Assembly: GCF_022539665.2 (NCBI RefSeq)
Contig: NC_081337.1
Span: 4,936,679-5,000,678 of the forward strand
Source: Daphnia carinata
Lineage: Eukaryota; Arthropoda; Branchiopoda; Diplostraca; Daphniidae
Direction: 5' to 3'
DNA length: 64,000 nucleotides
Position numbers and translations under genes: made by a program. This document shows positions 61,140 to 64,000 of this stretch, in pieces (within the stretch, counting starts at the first letter, position 1; each line of letters starts with the position of its first letter). The notes beneath the pieces were generated by a model that worked only from the letters and a program-made list of their open reading frames with translations, was not told where the DNA came from and searched no databases.

Positions 61140-62330
61140 ATCTTAATTTAGTCATGTAAGAGTTTCTTGATACACGTAAACCAAATAGCAGTCTACATGC
61201 TAACGTGCCCACTCGATATAATTTCACCTCTTATAATTCCCCCATTTCCAATGAGAAATAGCGGATTAGTTAGAGGTTACGAGAAACTAGTACTAAACAT
61301 TTAGGTATAATACCTCTTTGGTCAAAACCATGAAGGATGTTTTTGAACTCATTTTGATATTTCACTGATCACAGAAGACTGTTCATTCACGAATAGTATT
61401 CTGGCCAAGCAATGGAATAGTCTGAGGATCACATAATGCAATCAAAGCCCCATAATGTGATGGACTTTCCAAACAGGACATCACCTAAGGAAGAAACATG
61501 ACAATGTAGTTAACATCCAACAGATTCTTGAAAACCCTAAGCATAACTGAAAGAGTATCTTGATACACACAGCTGAAATGCCAGTCTATGTGCTAACGTG
61601 CCCACTCAATATAATTTCACCTCTAGTACTACCACTATTTCCATAGGGAAATAGCTGATTAGTTAAGAGGTCAAAAGAAAAATTCAATAAAGATTCAATA
61701 CCTGTTTCATCCAAATCAGCATACACCAAAAAATTCAGAAAACCTCAGTCACAAGAGGTGATGTCCTTCATTAGATAAGATGTCACCTGTAGCAGAACAA
61801 AATTTTATTACTTTCCAACAGATTTCAGAGTGCAACACATACAGAAAGCTGAAACACAATTCCATTCATGCTAACTTTAAATTGATTCACTTCTAATAAT
61901 TTTACTTTGTTTTCCAAGATAAAAGCTGATACATAGAGGTAGAAGAAAACTAACTCTAGACAAATTCAATATTAGAAAAAACTGACCTTTTCAAACTATT
62001 GGTTTGAATACAACACCAGACGCAGATTAAATTTACAAGCCACTTATTGGTAGCATTTCAAATTGGGCTGTCGGACTCATTTACTGCTCCCACAAACAGG
62101 TTTCTTGCTGCCATATTTGGTGAATTTTCGAGGCATCTCTAAAATGAAATTAGAAAATGAGCTTACTGCTGTCCAACAGATTAAAAAGAAAAAATGTTAA
62201 TATAACTGGAAGAGTATCTTGATACACATAGCTGAACTGCCAGCTACATGCTAACGTGCCCACTCAATATAATTTCACCTTTCATAACTCCAACATTCCA
62301 CAAAGAAATGACAGATTAATGCAAGGATGT
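61140..62330. repeat. Three local copies of a roughly 130-bp repeat
   Basis: The core TATCTTGATACAC...GCTAACGTGCCCACTCAATATAATTTCACCTC-type sequence occurs at about 61160-61275, 61550-61670 and 62210-62325, and once more at 39385-39500 in copy 1. Spacing is irregular (about 390 and 660 bp). Each is followed by a GATTAGTTA or GATTAATG string. No coding sense was seen. Confidence 0.6.
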
Positions 62331-62580
62331 AAGCAAAAGTAGGAATAAATTTGGGCTATACATAAGTGACGTACTTAGTTTAAGAAAATTTCCATCGTGG
62401 TTACAGTCCATTTTCCCGAGTACAGAATGTTTCGTAATAACGGCACCATTTCAATCACTTTGTTTAAGCTGTAATAATGCGAGAACAAATGAATTTTTTT
62501 TTATTTTGCAAAAATCTTAATATTGATTATAAAATGCCTTGACCACTTTTCGATCTCGCTACTAATATTTTACCAGAATA

Positions 62581-62688
62581 ATGGCGACTACTGTACCACG
62601 TGTGGAAGACGTGGTTGAAGTGGACGAAAAGATACAAATCGAAAGCCATCGACAGCTCTCGTCGATAGCATTGACATCTGGCGGTTAA
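62581..62688 (+). CDS. 35-codon open frame, unrecognised
   Basis: M-A-T-T-V-P-R-V-E-D-V-V-E-V-D-E-K-I-Q then ...S-H-R-Q-L-S-S-I-A-L-T-S-G-G and TAA, with an acceptable start context (AATAATGG). Its base composition differs from the AT-rich flanks. It could be a small protein or a first exon; no continuation was found. Confidence 0.3.
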   Translation: MATTVPRVEDVVEVDEKIQIESHRQLSSIALTSGG

Positions 62689-62922
62689 AAATTTTTTACG
62701 GTTAATTTTAGCAAACAGTTAAATTACGAATGTCAATTAATTTTTACATTTTTGTTTAATGTGAAAAAGTAAAGGGGTATTCAAGTGTTGAACACCTATG
62801 ATTAGTTTTATTTTTGTATTTAATTGAACAAAATAAAATATATATTATAACAATGCGGCATCAGTGTATTGCGTCTTAGAATCACAATGTGACGAACACG
62901 TAGAGTACAGGTTTTGGTTATT

Positions 62923-62928
62923 TTTATT
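62923..62928 (-). terminator. Polyadenylation signal of the SLC10 gene
   Basis: AATAAA on the minus strand, about 21 bases after the stop codon at 62949-62951. Confidence 0.5.
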
Positions 62929-62948
62929 TACAATTCAAAATGGTTAGA

Positions 62949-63974
62949 TTAAAGTGGATTGACGACTGTAGTGTCATGGTCAGCACAATATCCTTTGTTA
63001 CGATACCCACTGGAACTTATTGTTTCTATTTCCTCCTTTACTTTCTCTTTTTCCGTACAGTTTTTCTGATAGCACTTGTACGAAAAGTTAATACCTAAGA
63101 AAATGAACAAAATGGAAGTCGTCATGATGATCTGGGCAATGGCTGGTAGAGCAGCAATATCGCTGTATGGCGTCGGAAGTGTTGTCTTCAGTAGGACGAA
63201 AGCGATATTAGCATTTTGCATAGCTGTTTCTAAGGAAACAGCTATAATCTGGGGACGATTGAGGCGCGTAATCCAGGCGAAAATGGCGCCAAATAGGAAA
63301 CCTGACACTGTTACTGCCAGCCCTGCTGCCAGTAAGATCCAGTCCATAAGAATGAAGATGTGCGACATACTGTAGAAGCCCAACTATGAAGAAAATCGAC
63401 ATAAAAAAAAAAAATGGTTTGTTGATTAACATTCCGATCGTCATCAATCTCACTCTGTTTAGCACGGCTTTACAGTTTTGCAGACTTACCGCGAAGATGA
63501 AAATGATAAAGAAAATCGAGAATTTTTTGAGAATTTTGCCAGTAAGAAATTCGGCAAGTGGCAATTTGAAGCGACGAATTAAAATTCCTATTCCTAACGG
63601 GAATGTCAACAGAATTAAAGAAATGGCCATGTTGACATAAGGCACTTGAACGGACGAGCCTTCCGGTAAAAAAAATCCAGACAGCAACCACAACCACAAT
63701 GGCATCATTCCTAATAATTTAAATACATCAAGACAGGTCTCTAATTGAAAAATCCAAATTGAAACCGAAATTTTGACTGACCCATGGCGGCGAGGGATGA
63801 AACAAACGTCATGGTGATGCTGAGATTGACATCACCATCTAGAAGCAACGTCCAGAAATTAGAGGCTATGCCACCAGGGCAAACTCCAATCACCAACAGT
63901 CCGAAACCCATGAGGGAGTCCGGTATTATCAGCATGGCTACACCAAATGCAACCTTGAGTGAAACAAGAATGAC
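62949..63974 (-). CDS. SLC10-family transporter (sodium/bile-acid cotransporter-like), 3' part
   Basis: Three exons on the minus strand, the gene continuing past the right edge: 63974-63782, 63710-63490 and 63383-62949, with GT-AG introns of 71 and 106 bp and matching phases. The first exon contains G-V-C-P-G-G-I-A-S-N-F-W and L-D-G-D-V-N-L-S-I-T-M-T-F, the hallmark C-P-G-G and sodium-site region of SLC10 carriers, and ends at A-A-M-G, which continues as M-M-P-L-W-L-W in the next exon. Hydrophobic segments follow, including a second conserved region E-T-A-M-Q-N-A-N-I-A (E-x-x-x-Q-N), also part of the sodium/substrate site. A hydrophilic cytosolic tail of about 45 residues ends at the stop. 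Members move bile acids, steroid sulfates or related anions with sodium across the plasma membrane. The substrate cannot be told here; arthropod P3/SLC10A3-like members are possible. Confidence 0.88.
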
Positions 63975-64000
63975 CTGTCAGATGAAGTCATTCCACAAGA

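Larger units (their letters stand above)
51478..61423 (+). repeat. Segmental duplication, copy 2
   Basis: Direct counterpart of 29795-39646. It contains the second Ddc copy. Specific differences include a 36-bp inverted insertion around 55702-55737 and a deletion of about 20 bp near 53340. Confidence 0.9.

Noticed and set aside
63076-63640. Plus-strand frames at 63076-63375 and 63386-63640
   Set aside because: Antisense shadows of the SLC10 exons.

Overview
The window looks like arthropod nuclear DNA, most probably from a cladoceran such as Daphnia. It is AT-rich, with short GT-AG introns (mostly 55-80 bp), an arthropod-type aromatic-amino-acid decarboxylase gene, a vasa-like helicase relic, an SLC10 transporter, DNA transposons of the PIF/Harbinger type, and a huge array of 37-residue ankyrin-type repeats. 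The species assignment is an inference; no database was consulted.

Layout. 1-5874: a giant ankyrin-repeat reading frame, open at the left edge, made of near-identical 111-bp units, with one in-frame stop (5644-5646) shortly before its natural end. 5875-16640: mostly non-coding, with a dispersed repeat family (7.4-8.1 kb) and one weak small spliced gene model (13.3-16.6 kb). 16640-17420: a decayed vasa-like DEAD-box pseudogene on the minus strand. 20035-21381 and 22080-23185: two DNA transposons with terminal inverted repeats; the first is clearly PIF/Harbinger, with relics of both its genes and a TTA target duplication. 24.9-33.2 kb: nested interspersed repeats arranged as a fold-back, centred on a nearly perfect inverted repeat of about 555 bp arms (28.27-29.74 kb).

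29.8-39.65 kb and 51.48-61.42 kb are two direct copies of one segment. Each carries an intact 11-exon Ddc-type decarboxylase gene (480 codons) with a TATA promoter. Between the copies lie a 100-N assembly gap (39647-39746) and a palindromic element of about 9.8 kb (39.75-49.57 kb). Its arms carry arrays of a degenerate exon-like repeat, and its centre holds inverted tRNA-like sequences. 61.1-62.7 kb holds local repeats and a 35-codon open frame. 62949-63974 is the 3' half of an SLC10-family (sodium/bile-acid cotransporter-like) gene on the minus strand, running off the right edge.

Functionally, the only clearly intact genes are the two Ddc copies and the partial SLC10 gene. The ankyrin array may be an active gene with a disabling allele or a pseudogene. 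The rest is repeat-dominated accessory sequence, where the palindrome with repeated exon-like units is the least explained structure.
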